Source of the DNA: Lacrimispora saccharolytica
Lineage (GTDB): Bacteria > Bacillota > Clostridia > Lachnospirales > Lachnospiraceae
DNA: 64,000 nucleotides
Direction of reading: 5' to 3'
Assembly (NCBI GenBank): GCA_016899975.1
Contig: JACJJN010000012.1
Span: 32,875 to 96,874, forward strand
Part shown: piece after piece, positions 53,816 to 64,000 of the stretch
How the letters are laid out: every line of letters begins with the position of its first letter
Numbering within the stretch: position 1 is the first letter of the stretch
Position numbers and translations under genes: made by a program
The notes under the pieces: model-generated
Told to the model about the DNA's origin: nothing
Seen by the model: only the letters and a program-made list of their open reading frames with translations
Databases searched by the model: none

Positions 53816-55156
53816 ATGGAAATCGTAAGAGAAAAATGGAAAGAAATATTACAGAGAGTCAGGGATGAGCATGAATTATCCGAGATTTCTTTCGACACCT
53901 GGATCAAACCTCTGACTGTCCACAGTGTCGAGGACAATCTTGTGACAATTCTGGTTCCGTCAGAGAAAATGGGGCTTGAATACGTCAGCAAAAAATACAC
54001 TCTTCCTATTAAAGTGGCAATCGCGGAAATTACCGGGATCAATTATGATATCCGTTTCGCACTGCCGGAAGAGATCAAAAAAGAAGAGAAGAAGCCCTCT
54101 CTGCAGAAAAATCCTTATGCACCCAACTTAAACCCAAAGTATACCTTTGATACTTTCGTGGTCGGAAGCAACAACAAATTTGCCCATGCAGCCTCCCTCG
54201 CAGTAGCGGAGTCACCGGGTGAAATTTATAACCCTCTCTTCTTATATGGAGGCGTTGGACTCGGAAAAACCCACCTGATGCACTCCATCGCGCATTTTAT
54301 ACTGGAAAAAAATCCTGCATCCCGGATCCTCTACGTTACCAGTGAGGAGTTTACCAACGAAGTCATCGAAGCCATCCGTAACAGCAACAACACCGCGATG
54401 ACAAAATTCCGGGAAAAATACAGAAATATTGACGTTCTGCTGATCGACGACGTGCAGTTCATTATAGGAAAAGAGTCCACACAGGAGGAATTTTTCCATA
54501 CATTCAATACCCTGCACGCCAACAACAAGCAGATCATCATTTCCTCCGACCGGCCGCCAAAAGATATGGATATCCTGGAAGACAGGATCCGTTCCCGTTT
54601 CGAATGGGGGCTTCTTGCCGACATCCAGAGTCCGGATTACGAGACACGTATCGCAATCCTCCGGAAAAAAGAAGAGCTGGACGGCTACAACGTCGGAGAC
54701 GATGTGATCGAATACATTGCGTCCAACATCAAGTCCAACATCCGTGAACTTGAAGGCGCTTTAAACAAAATCATAGCATATGCCAATCTGGAGAAACGTG
54801 AGATCAACCTGGACCTTGCAGAACAGGTGCTTCGCGATATTATTTCTCCAAATGAAAAGAAAGTCATCACTCCGCAGTTCATCATTGATACGGTAGCAGA
54901 GCATTTTGACATTACCGCTTCTGATATTACAGGAAGCAAACGAAGCAGCAAGATCGTATATCCGCGTCAGATCGCGATGTACCTCTGCCGCGAAATGCTG
55001 GAGTCTCCGCTCACAGCGATCGGAAAATATATGGGTGACCGTGATCACACAACGGTCATGCACGGAATTGAAAAAATCGAAAAAGAACTGAAAAACAACG
55101 ATAACACAAGAGGAACCATTGATATTCTGAAAAAAAAGATCAATCCCTCCAAATAA
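53816..55156 (+). CDS. dnaA: Chromosomal replication initiator DnaA
   Basis: 446 residues. Domain I at 1-80 (FDTWIKPLTV), Walker A GGVGLGKTHLMHSI near 148, Walker B VLLIDDVQFI near 213, sensor and arginine-finger region SRFEWGLLADIQSP near 260, domain IV with the DnaA signature GDRDHTTVMHGIEKIEK near 402-418. Length typical. Confidence 0.98.
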   Translation: MEIVREKWKEILQRVRDEHELSEISFDTWIKPLTVHSVEDNLVTILVPSEKMGLEYVSKKYTLPIKVAIAEITGINYDIRFALPEEIKKEEKKPSLQKNPYAPNLNPKYTFDTFVVGSNNKFAHAASLAVAESPGEIYNPLFLYGGVGLGKTHLMHSIAHFILEKNPASRILYVTSEEFTNEVIEAIRNSNNTAMTKFREKYRNIDVLLIDDVQFIIGKESTQEEFFHTFNTLHANNKQIIISSDRPPKDMDILEDRIRSRFEWGLLADIQSPDYETRIAILRKKEELDGYNVGDDVIEYIASNIKSNIRELEGALNKIIAYANLEKREINLDLAEQVLRDIISPNEKKVITPQFIIDTVAEHFDITASDITGSKRSSKIVYPRQIAMYLCREMLESPLTAIGKYMGDRDHTTVMHGIEKIEKELKNNDNTRGTIDILKKKINPSK

Positions 55157-55412
55157 GAGCACAAACCTTATGTGGACAACATGTGGATTCTCTGTGTATA
55201 AAAATAGGACCTGAAGTTGTCTACATTTCTTACACAGGTTTTCACATGGCTATTCACAAAGTTATACAGGTTCATTTTTTCAGGATCCATGCGCCTTTGA
55301 GGGACATTTCCACATTTACACGCCCCCTACGGCGGCTACTACGGATTTTTTATATATTTTTTACTTATGCCCATTCGCACCCAGGACTGGGGAAAGGAGA
55401 TTTTTACACAAC
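55157..55412. other. oriC, downstream part between dnaA and dnaN
   Basis: Carries DnaA-box variants (TTATGTGGACAAC, ATGTGGATT, TTATACAGG and TTCACAAAGTTATACA) and a T/A-rich tract (TTTTTTATATATTTTTT near 55350) fit for unwinding. With the upstream cluster it makes a bipartite origin. Confidence 0.75.
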
Positions 55413-56522
55413 ATGAAACTTACATTTCAAAAAAGCGAACTTCTGAAAAGTGTCAGCATCTCCATGAAAGCGGTACCGGGAAAAACAACGATGCCGATTC
55501 TGGAATGTATTCTTATTGATGCGACATCCAATGAAATAAAATTTACTTCCAACGATATGGAACTTGGAATCGAGACAATTGTTCAGGGTACGATCCTGGA
55601 AAAAGGCCAGGTAGCCCTGGATGCAAAGATTTTTTCAGAGATTGTCCGTAAATTGCCAGAGAATGAGGTAATAATTCAGACAGATGAAAACCTGGTGACA
55701 ACCATCACCTGTGAGAAAGCGAAGTTCAGTATTCCGGGAAAATCCGGTGAAGATTTTTCCTATCTTCCTCTTATCGAAAAAACTGATAATATCACCATCT
55801 CCCAGTTTACACTGAAGGAAGTAATTCGTCAGACGATTTTTTCTATCGCTGCAAATGAGAACAATAAGCTGATGACTGGTGAGCTGTTTGAGATTAAAGA
55901 CAACACTCTGAAAGTGGTTTCTCTGGACGGACACCGGATCGCAATCCGCAAGATTGAGCTGAAGGAAAGCTATCCGGCACGCAAGGTTGTCGTTCCTGGA
56001 AAGACATTGAACGAGATCAGCAAGATCCTGTCCGGTGAAGTGGATGATCTGGTAGATATTTACTTTGCTGAGAACCATATCATGTTTGTCTTTGATCAGA
56101 CAACCGTTGTCTCCCGTCTGATCGACGGAGAGTATTTCCGGATTGACCAGATGCTTTCCAGCGACTATGAGACGAAAGTGGTCATTAACAAGAAAGAATT
56201 CCTGGATTGTATCGACCGTGCTACGCTGCTGGTAAAAGAAGGAGACAAAAAGCCGATCATCATTGATATCACCGACGGTTCCATGGAACTGAAGATCAAT
56301 TCTGCGATGGGTTCTATGAACGAGGATATTGATATTGCCAAGGAAGGCAAGGATATCATGATCGGATTTAATCCGAAATTCCTGATCGACGCGCTGAAAG
56401 TCATCGACGACGAGCAGATTTCCATTTATCTGGTAAATCCCAAAGCGCCGTGCTTTATTAGGAATGATGAGGAAAGCTATATTTACCTGATTCTGCCGGT
56501 AAACTTTAATGCATTGAGATAA
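55413..56522 (+). CDS. dnaN: DNA polymerase III beta sliding clamp
   Basis: 369 residues, three repeated clamp domains. MKLTFQKSELLKSVSISMKA opens; LDGHRIAIRK near 171-180 and the C-terminal PCFIRNDEESYIYLILPV (ending with the M/LPV-R clamp tail) are standard. GGAAAGGAG precedes the ATG. Confidence 0.98.
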   Translation: MKLTFQKSELLKSVSISMKAVPGKTTMPILECILIDATSNEIKFTSNDMELGIETIVQGTILEKGQVALDAKIFSEIVRKLPENEVIIQTDENLVTTITCEKAKFSIPGKSGEDFSYLPLIEKTDNITISQFTLKEVIRQTIFSIAANENNKLMTGELFEIKDNTLKVVSLDGHRIAIRKIELKESYPARKVVVPGKTLNEISKILSGEVDDLVDIYFAENHIMFVFDQTTVVSRLIDGEYFRIDQMLSSDYETKVVINKKEFLDCIDRATLLVKEGDKKPIIIDITDGSMELKINSAMGSMNEDIDIAKEGKDIMIGFNPKFLIDALKVIDDEQISIYLVNPKAPCFIRNDEESYIYLILPVNFNALR

Positions 56523-56558
56523 GAATTTCTGCCGCGGATGCGGTGTTGGAGGAAAAAA

Positions 56559-56768
56559 GTGGAAACAATCAAACTGAGAGATGAGTTTATCAAACTTGGC
56601 CAGGTGCTGAAAGCTGCAGGCTGGGTGGAAGATGGAGTGGAAGCGAAGTTTGCCGTTCAGGACGGAAAAGTATCTGTCAACGGCGAGACGGATACACGCC
56701 GCGGACGGAAGTTATATGACGGAGATATTGTCCGTTATGACGGCCATGAGATAAAAGTTGTGAAATAG
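56559..56768 (+). CDS. yaaA: S4-domain RNA-binding protein YaaA
   Basis: 69 residues from GTG 56559, 6 bases after GGAGG. S4 fold: DEFIKLGQVLKAAGWVEDGV then VQDGKVSVNGETDTRRGRKL. Conserved between dnaN and recF in Firmicutes. Probable ribosome-assembly or recF-linked role; not settled. Confidence 0.92.
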   Translation: METIKLRDEFIKLGQVLKAAGWVEDGVEAKFAVQDGKVSVNGETDTRRGRKLYDGDIVRYDGHEIKVVK

Positions 56769-56782
56769 ACACGGGAACCATT

Positions 56783-59826
<3,044 letters not shown>

Positions 59827-59859
59827 TAGATTGCGGCGAAGGCGGCATTGGAGGTAAAG

Positions 59860-62391
59860 ATGGAAGATAATATTTTTGATAAAGTTCAGGAAGTGGATTT
59901 GAAGGAGACCATGGAAGAGTCCTATCTGCAGTATTCCATGAGTGTCATCGCATCCCGTGCGCTGCCGGATGTCCGGGACGGATTAAAGCCGGTGCAGCGA
60001 AGAATTTTATATTCAATGATCGAACTGAATAACACGCCGGACAAACCGCATCGTAAGTGTGCGCGTATTGTCGGTGATACGATGGGTAAATATCACCCTC
60101 ATGGAGACAGTTCTATTTACGGCGCCCTGGTCAATATGGCGCAGGACTGGGCGACCCGTTATCCCCTGGTAGACGGTCATGGAAACTTCGGTTCCGTGGA
60201 CGGTGATGGGGCGGCGGCGATGCGTTATACGGAGGCTCGTCTGAGCAAGATCTCCATGGAGATGATCGCCGATCTGAACAAGAATACTGTTGATTTCACA
60301 CCGAACTTCGATGAGACGGAGAAAGAGCCGGTGGTAATGCCGGCGCGTTATCCAAACCTGCTGGTCAACGGTACTTCCGGAATCGCGGTAGGTATGGCGA
60401 CGAACATTCCCCCGCACAATCTGCGGGAGGTTGTCGGCGCGATCGTAAAGATCATCGACAATATCATTGAAGAAGACCGTGAAACGGAGCTGGATGAGAT
60501 TCTGCAGATCGTCAAAGGTCCGGATTTTCCAACCGGCGCGCAGATTCTCGGAACCCGCGGCATCAACGAAGCGTACCGTACCGGAAGGGGAAAAGTGCGC
60601 GTCCGTGCGGTGACCAATATCGAGACGCTTCCGAACGGAAAATCGGAGATTATTGTGACAGAACTTCCGTATATGGTAAATAAAGCACGTCTGATCGAGA
60701 CGATCGCATCTCTTGTGCGTGATAAAAAGATCGACGGCATTACAAATATCAACGACCATTCCAGCCGGGAAGGAATGCGCATCTGCATTGAGCTTCGAAG
60801 AGACGCCAATGCCAATGTCATCCTGAACCAGCTTTATAAACATACCCAGATGCAGGACACATTCGGTGTGATTATGCTTGCATTGGTGGATGGACAGCCG
60901 AAGGTTCTGAATCTTCTGGATATGCTGAAGCATTATCTGGATCATCAGGAAGAGGTTGTCACCCGCCGGACCCAGTATGATCTGAACAAAGCCCAGGAAC
61001 GTTCCCATATTTTGGAAGGTCTGCTGAAAGCGCTGGATCACATCGATGAGGTGATCCGTATTATCCGTGCATCCGCCAATACGGCGGAAGCGAAGAATAA
61101 CCTGATCGAACGTTTTGAACTTTCCGATGCACAGGCACAGGCAATCGTAGACATGCGTCTGCGTGCACTGACCGGTCTGGAACGTGAGAAGCTGGAAAGC
61201 GAATACAAAGAGCTGATGGAGCGTATCCGCATCCTGAAAGCAATCCTTGGAGACAGAAAGGAACTTCTGCGCGTGATCCGCAAGGAGATTCTGGCGATTT
61301 CCGAAAAATACGGCGACGACCGGAGAACTTCCATCGGTTTTGATGAGTTTGATATTTCCATGGAGGATCTGATCCCGCGGGACAACACGGTGATCACCAT
61401 GACCCGTCTTGGTTATATCAAGCGTATGACCGTGGACAACTTCCGCAGCCAGCATCGCGGCGGAAAAGGTATTAAGGGTATGCAGACCATCGAGGATGAT
61501 TACATCGAAGAGCTTCTGATGACCACGACCCACCATTACCTGATGTTTTTCACGAATACAGGTAAGGTGTACCGTCTGAAAGCATATGAGATTCCGGAAG
61601 CCTCCAGAACGGCGAGAGGTACGGCAATCGTAAATCTGATCCAGCTGCAGCCGGAAGAGAAGATCACAGCCGTGATTCCGATCAGCAAATTTGAGGAAGG
61701 CCATTACCTGTTTATGGCAACGAGAAAGGGTGTTGTAAAGAAGACCCCGATCCTGGACTATGCGAATGTGAGAAAGACAGGTCTTGCAGCGATTTCTCTT
61801 CGTGAAGAAGATGAACTGATCGAAGTAAAAGCGACAGATAATACGAAAGACATTATTCTGGTAACAAAATATGGACAGTGTATCCGGTTCAAAGAGACAG
61901 ACGTTCGTGTGACCGGACGTGTCTCCATGGGAGTCCGCGGTATCAATCTCGTGGACAATGATGAAGTTGTCGGCATGCAGATGAGCAATCAGGGAGATTA
62001 TCTGCTGATCGTATCGGAGAACGGCATGGGCAAACGCACTGCTGTCAGCGAATTCAGCGTACAGCTCAGAGGCGGCAAAGGTGTGAAATGCTACAAGATC
62101 ACGGAAAAGACCGGAAACGTTGTGGGCGTTAAGGCAGTCAATGAAGAAAATGAGATCATGCTGATCACGACAGAGGGAATTATTATCCGTCTGCAGTGTT
62201 CCGGCATTTCGATCCTTGGCAGAATCACTTCCGGTGTCAAGCTGATGGATATGGCAGAAAATATCAGCGTTGCAAGTATCGCCAAAGTGCGTGAGAAGAA
62301 AGAAGAAAATACAGAAGAAACCGAAGTAGAGACGGAAGAGGAAATGACACAAGAAACGGTGGAATCTGAGCAGACAGCAGAGGAAGAATAA
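59860..62391 (+). CDS. gyrA: DNA gyrase subunit A
   Basis: 843 residues from ATG 59860, 5 bases after GGAGG; TTG 59848 overlaps that site. QRRILYSM near 45, quinolone region [19 protein letters not shown] with Ser/Ile-Tyr, catalytic Tyr in [12 protein letters not shown] near 122. The GyrA box is QHRGGKG near 532. C-terminal beta-pinwheel with an acidic Glu/Thr tail of ~35 residues. Position 83 equivalent is Ser (GDSSIY), the quinolone-susceptible state. Confidence 0.98.
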   Translation: MEDNIFDKVQEVDLKETMEESYLQYSMSVIASRALPDVRDGLKPVQRRILYSMIELNNTPDKPHRKCARIVGDTMGKYHPHGDSSIYGALVNMAQDWATRYPLVDGHGNFGSVDGDGAAAMRYTEARLSKISMEMIADLNKNTVDFTPNFDETEKEPVVMPARYPNLLVNGTSGIAVGMATNIPPHNLREVVGAIVKIIDNIIEEDRETELDEILQIVKGPDFPTGAQILGTRGINEAYRTGRGKVRVRAVTNIETLPNGKSEIIVTELPYMVNKARLIETIASLVRDKKIDGITNINDHSSREGMRICIELRRDANANVILNQLYKHTQMQDTFGVIMLALVDGQPKVLNLLDMLKHYLDHQEEVVTRRTQYDLNKAQERSHILEGLLKALDHIDEVIRIIRASANTAEAKNNLIERFELSDAQAQAIVDMRLRALTGLEREKLESEYKELMERIRILKAILGDRKELLRVIRKEILAISEKYGDDRRTSIGFDEFDISMEDLIPRDNTVITMTRLGYIKRMTVDNFRSQHRGGKGIKGMQTIEDDYIEELLMTTTHHYLMFFTNTGKVYRLKAYEIPEASRTARGTAIVNLIQLQPEEKITAVIPISKFEEGHYLFMATRKGVVKKTPILDYANVRKTGLAAISLREEDELIEVKATDNTKDIILVTKYGQCIRFKETDVRVTGRVSMGVRGINLVDNDEVVGMQMSNQGDYLLIVSENGMGKRTAVSEFSVQLRGGKGVKCYKITEKTGNVVGVKAVNEENEIMLITTEGIIIRLQCSGISILGRITSGVKLMDMAENISVASIAKVREKKEENTEETEVETEEEMTQETVESEQTAEEE

Positions 62392-62405
62392 AAAGAAGAA
62401 TAAAC

Positions 62406-62540
62406 GTAACAGTTCAGCTCAGGTCTGCGCACATGCTGCGCAGACCGTAAGAACGTGATTCAGGAGTGCAAAATCCCATCGCCGAAGGCGATTTTAAATG
62501 GATTTTGCATGTAACGGTTCAGCAGGGCTGAACTGTTACG
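62406..62540. repeat. Family A composite repeat (variant with two palindrome ends)
   Basis: GTAACAGTTCAGC at the left, an inner GGTCTGCGCACATGCTGCGC hairpin, then the module AATCCCATCGCCGAAGGCGAT shared inverted with 11168-11240, ending GCTGAACTGTTAC. Confidence 0.85.
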
Positions 62541-62554
62541 AATAAAAGATACAA

Positions 62555-62613
62555 GTGTCTGGCTACGGAATTTCTGTGAAAGACAGGAATCCTGTAGCCG
62601 GACACATTTTTTA
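62555..62613 (+). terminator. Terminator after gyrA
   Basis: GTGTCTGGCTACGGAATTTC and its complement GAATCCTGTAGCCGGACAC, then a T-run. Confidence 0.85.
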
Positions 62614-62636
62614 TCACGGAAAAGGAGGATAACTGT

Positions 62637-63359
62637 ATGAGGAGAATCCTGGTAATGGTGCTTCACAATCTTTTTCTGGTTCCCGGATACTGGATCAAGC
62701 TTTGCCGCCATGCGAAACATGCAGATGAATATACGGATGAAGAACATTATGAAATGATACAGACGATCGTACACCGCGCCAACAAAGGCGGAAGAGTGCA
62801 GGTGGACAGCTACGGCGTGGAAAATCTGCCGAAAGAGCAGGGATTTATGCTGTACCCGAATCATCAGGGACTGTACGATACCCTGGCCATAGCGGATGCA
62901 TTTCCATATCCGTTTTCCGTTGTTGCAAAAAAAGAGGTTCAGAACGTTCCCTTCATTAAACAGATGATGGAATGTATGAAAGGATACTGCATTGACAGGG
63001 ATGATATCCGTCAATCCATGGAGATTATCAATAATGTTGCGAACGATGTAAAGAAAGGCAAGAACTTTATCCTATTTGCAGAAGGAACCAGGAGCAGACA
63101 GGGAAATACGATTCAGAGCTTTAAAGGCGGAAGCTTTAAATGTGCAACCAAAGCAAAGTGCCCGATCGTACCGGTGGCGCTGATCAACAGTTTTCTTCCG
63201 TTCGATTCGAAGTCAACAAAGAAGGTGGTTGTACAGGTGCACTATCTCACTCCGATTACCTATGAAGAGTATAAAGATATGAAAACGACAGAAATTGCTG
63301 CCAGAGTGGAAGAAGCAATAAGAGAAACAATCAAAAAATATAACAATTCAGCCAGCTGA
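62637..63359 (+). CDS. 1-acyl-sn-glycerol-3-phosphate acyltransferase family protein (PlsC-like)
   Basis: 240 residues. NHQGLYD (H-x4-D) near 75-81 is catalytic; FAEGTRSRQGN near 145-155 is the glycerophosphate-binding EGTRS motif; PIVPVALINSF near 180 follows. An N-terminal hydrophobic segment contacts the membrane. Makes phosphatidic acid from lysophosphatidic acid, or a related acyl transfer. GGAGG precedes the ATG. The last codons (NNSAS, stop) are read from the family A repeat that starts at 63341. Confidence 0.88.
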   Translation: MRRILVMVLHNLFLVPGYWIKLCRHAKHADEYTDEEHYEMIQTIVHRANKGGRVQVDSYGVENLPKEQGFMLYPNHQGLYDTLAIADAFPYPFSVVAKKEVQNVPFIKQMMECMKGYCIDRDDIRQSMEIINNVANDVKKGKNFILFAEGTRSRQGNTIQSFKGGSFKCATKAKCPIVPVALINSFLPFDSKSTKKVVVQVHYLTPITYEEYKDMKTTEIAARVEEAIRETIKKYNNSAS

Positions 63360-63465
63360 ACTGTTATGGCATCTGCCCATGGAAAATCGCTTCGCGATGG
63401 GGCGGATGCCCGAAGCACTATGTTTTCACACGACCTGCGCATTAAATGCGCAGACCTGGATGAAC
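63341..63465. repeat. Family A composite repeat (long form) overlapping the plsC-like stop codon
   Basis: TAACAATTCAGCCAGCTGAA palindrome, ATGGAAAATCGCTTCGCGAT hairpin, CTGCGCATTAAATGCGCAG hairpin, then ATGAAC. Overlaps the last ~6 codons and stop of the gene. Confidence 0.9.
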
Positions 63466-63501
63466 TATTACCAAAAAATATGTATAATTGTAAAAAAAGT
63501 G

Positions 63502-63530
63502 TTGACAACAAGTAAAGCATTCGCTATAAT
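63502..63530 (+). promoter_or_regulatory. tRNA-Ser promoter
   Basis: TTGACA, 17-base spacer, TATAAT; both boxes are consensus. Confidence 0.9.
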
Positions 63531-63585
63531 TATCCATGCGTCACAGTTATGTGATGCTCAATATTTTTCTATTATTTAGGCATTT

Positions 63586-63673
63586 GGAGAAGTACTCAAG
63601 TGGCTGAAGAGGCGCCCCTGCTAAGGGTGTAGGTCGTTTGCGCGGCGCGAGGGTTCAAATCCCTCCTTCTCCG
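63586..63673 (+). tRNA. tRNA-Ser (anticodon GCT)
   Basis: An 88-base class II tRNA. Acceptor GGAGAAG/CTTCTCC, anticodon loop CTGCTAA (GCT) reading AGC/AGU, long variable arm (TAGGTCGTTTGCGCGGCGC region), T-arm GAGGGTTCAAATCCCTC, discriminator G. CCA is not encoded. Confidence 0.95.
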
Positions 63674-63715
63674 TTTTTAAATGCTTGAAGAAAGAAAAAA
63701 ATCTTAAAAAAGTGC

Positions 63716-63744
63716 TTGACAGAGAACGGGCGCTGTGATAAGAT
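63716..63744 (+). promoter_or_regulatory. rRNA operon promoter P1
   Basis: TTGACA, 17-base spacer, TAAGAT. Confidence 0.85.
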
Positions 63745-63867
63745 TTAAAAGTTCGCTGACGACGAGAAGTCAGGAAGCGACAGGCTTCGGTTCCTGAGTT
63801 TCCAAAGAAGATCAGAAATGATCGGTCTGAGGAGAACAAAAACCGAAAAAACTTTTGAAAAAAGTTC

Positions 63868-63896
63868 TTGACAAGCACAAAACGTTATGATAAAAT
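63868..63896 (+). promoter_or_regulatory. rRNA operon promoter P2
   Basis: TTGACA, 17-base spacer, TAAAAT. The spacers of P1 and P2 end alike (TGTGA/TATGA), a sign of tandem duplication. Confidence 0.85.
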
Positions 63897-64000
63897 AAAC
63901 GAGTTGCTGCTGAGGCAGGAACAAAGAGTTCCAGAAACGGAACGAACCTTGATAACTGAACAGTGAAACACATCCTCGAAAGTTCTGAAAGTTAAATTCA
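63897..64000 (+). other. rRNA operon leader (16S beyond the window)
   Basis: Holds CCTTGATAACTGAACAGTG, a leader phrase common upstream of Firmicutes 16S genes. No mature 16S sequence is reached before position 64000. Confidence 0.65.

Noticed and set aside
60013..62352. A 779-codon open frame antisense to gyrA
   Set aside because: It mirrors the gyrA codon pattern, has no ribosome site and a His/Cys/Phe-rich composition without domains. GyrA on the other strand is certain.

Overview
The window is a replication-origin region of a spore-forming, low-to-mid-GC Firmicute, most likely a gut Lachnospiraceae (Clostridia). This rests on SpoIIID, DUF3881 and DUF4446 family proteins, a V-type rather than F-type ATPase operon, an ACGX-like peptide cassette, and the order rpmH-dnaA-dnaN-S4 protein-recF-gyrB-gyrA ahead of an rRNA operon. 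The genus cannot be fixed from the sequence alone.

Layout. 0-6.3 kb: TSUP permease, AlbA_2/ATPase-like regulator, and two near-twin GtrII-type membrane glucosyltransferases flanking spoIIID. 6.3-9.7 kb (minus): thiSFGH thiazole operon with its own promoter and a terminator-bearing leader that is not a TPP riboswitch, then tRNA-Lys. 10-20 kb: trmB, then a nine-gene V-type ATPase operon (plus). 20-27 kb (minus): GH51 arabinofuranosidase with an ArsR-type regulator, MalY/PatB lyase, sugar kinase, M42 peptidase; then tRNA-Arg (plus). 27-34.8 kb, accessory: two divergent AAA_14/DUF4143 ATPases, HxlR regulator, relic of a radical-SAM RiPP cassette abutting two Gfo/Idh fragments, SDR, an XRE/small-membrane-protein pair with three operators, MATE exporter. 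34.8-39.3 kb (minus): DUF3881, serS, DUF4446, parB, parA. 39.3-41.3 kb: non-coding centromere-like region with three perfect parS sites, an iteron-like array and a very large nested inverted repeat. 41.3-45.7 kb: hydrolase, GntR-ABC operon, 5'-truncated DUF4340 gene. 46-53.1 kb (minus): rsmG, mnmG, mnmE, jag, yidC, yidD, rnpA, rpmH. 53.3-55.4 kb: bipartite oriC around dnaA. 55.4-64 kb (plus): dnaN, S4 protein, recF, gyrB, gyrA, plsC, tRNA-Ser and tandem rRNA promoters. The 16S gene should begin just beyond the window.

Genes to the left of oriC mostly read leftward and those to the right rightward, so both sets are co-directional with replication. The V-ATPase operon on the left arm is a head-on exception.

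The most unusual content is non-coding. At least three families of dispersed palindromic repeats are present: (A) a composite element starting GTAACAGTTCAGC; (B) giant hairpins sharing a TAGAGCGTGTTTGAAAATT core, found only in the 5 kb next to parS; (C) a GCCAAATGGACATGC hairpin. They sit at gene ends, supply C-terminal codons to at least two proteins, border a truncated gene, and in one case appear split around the thi promoter and leader.
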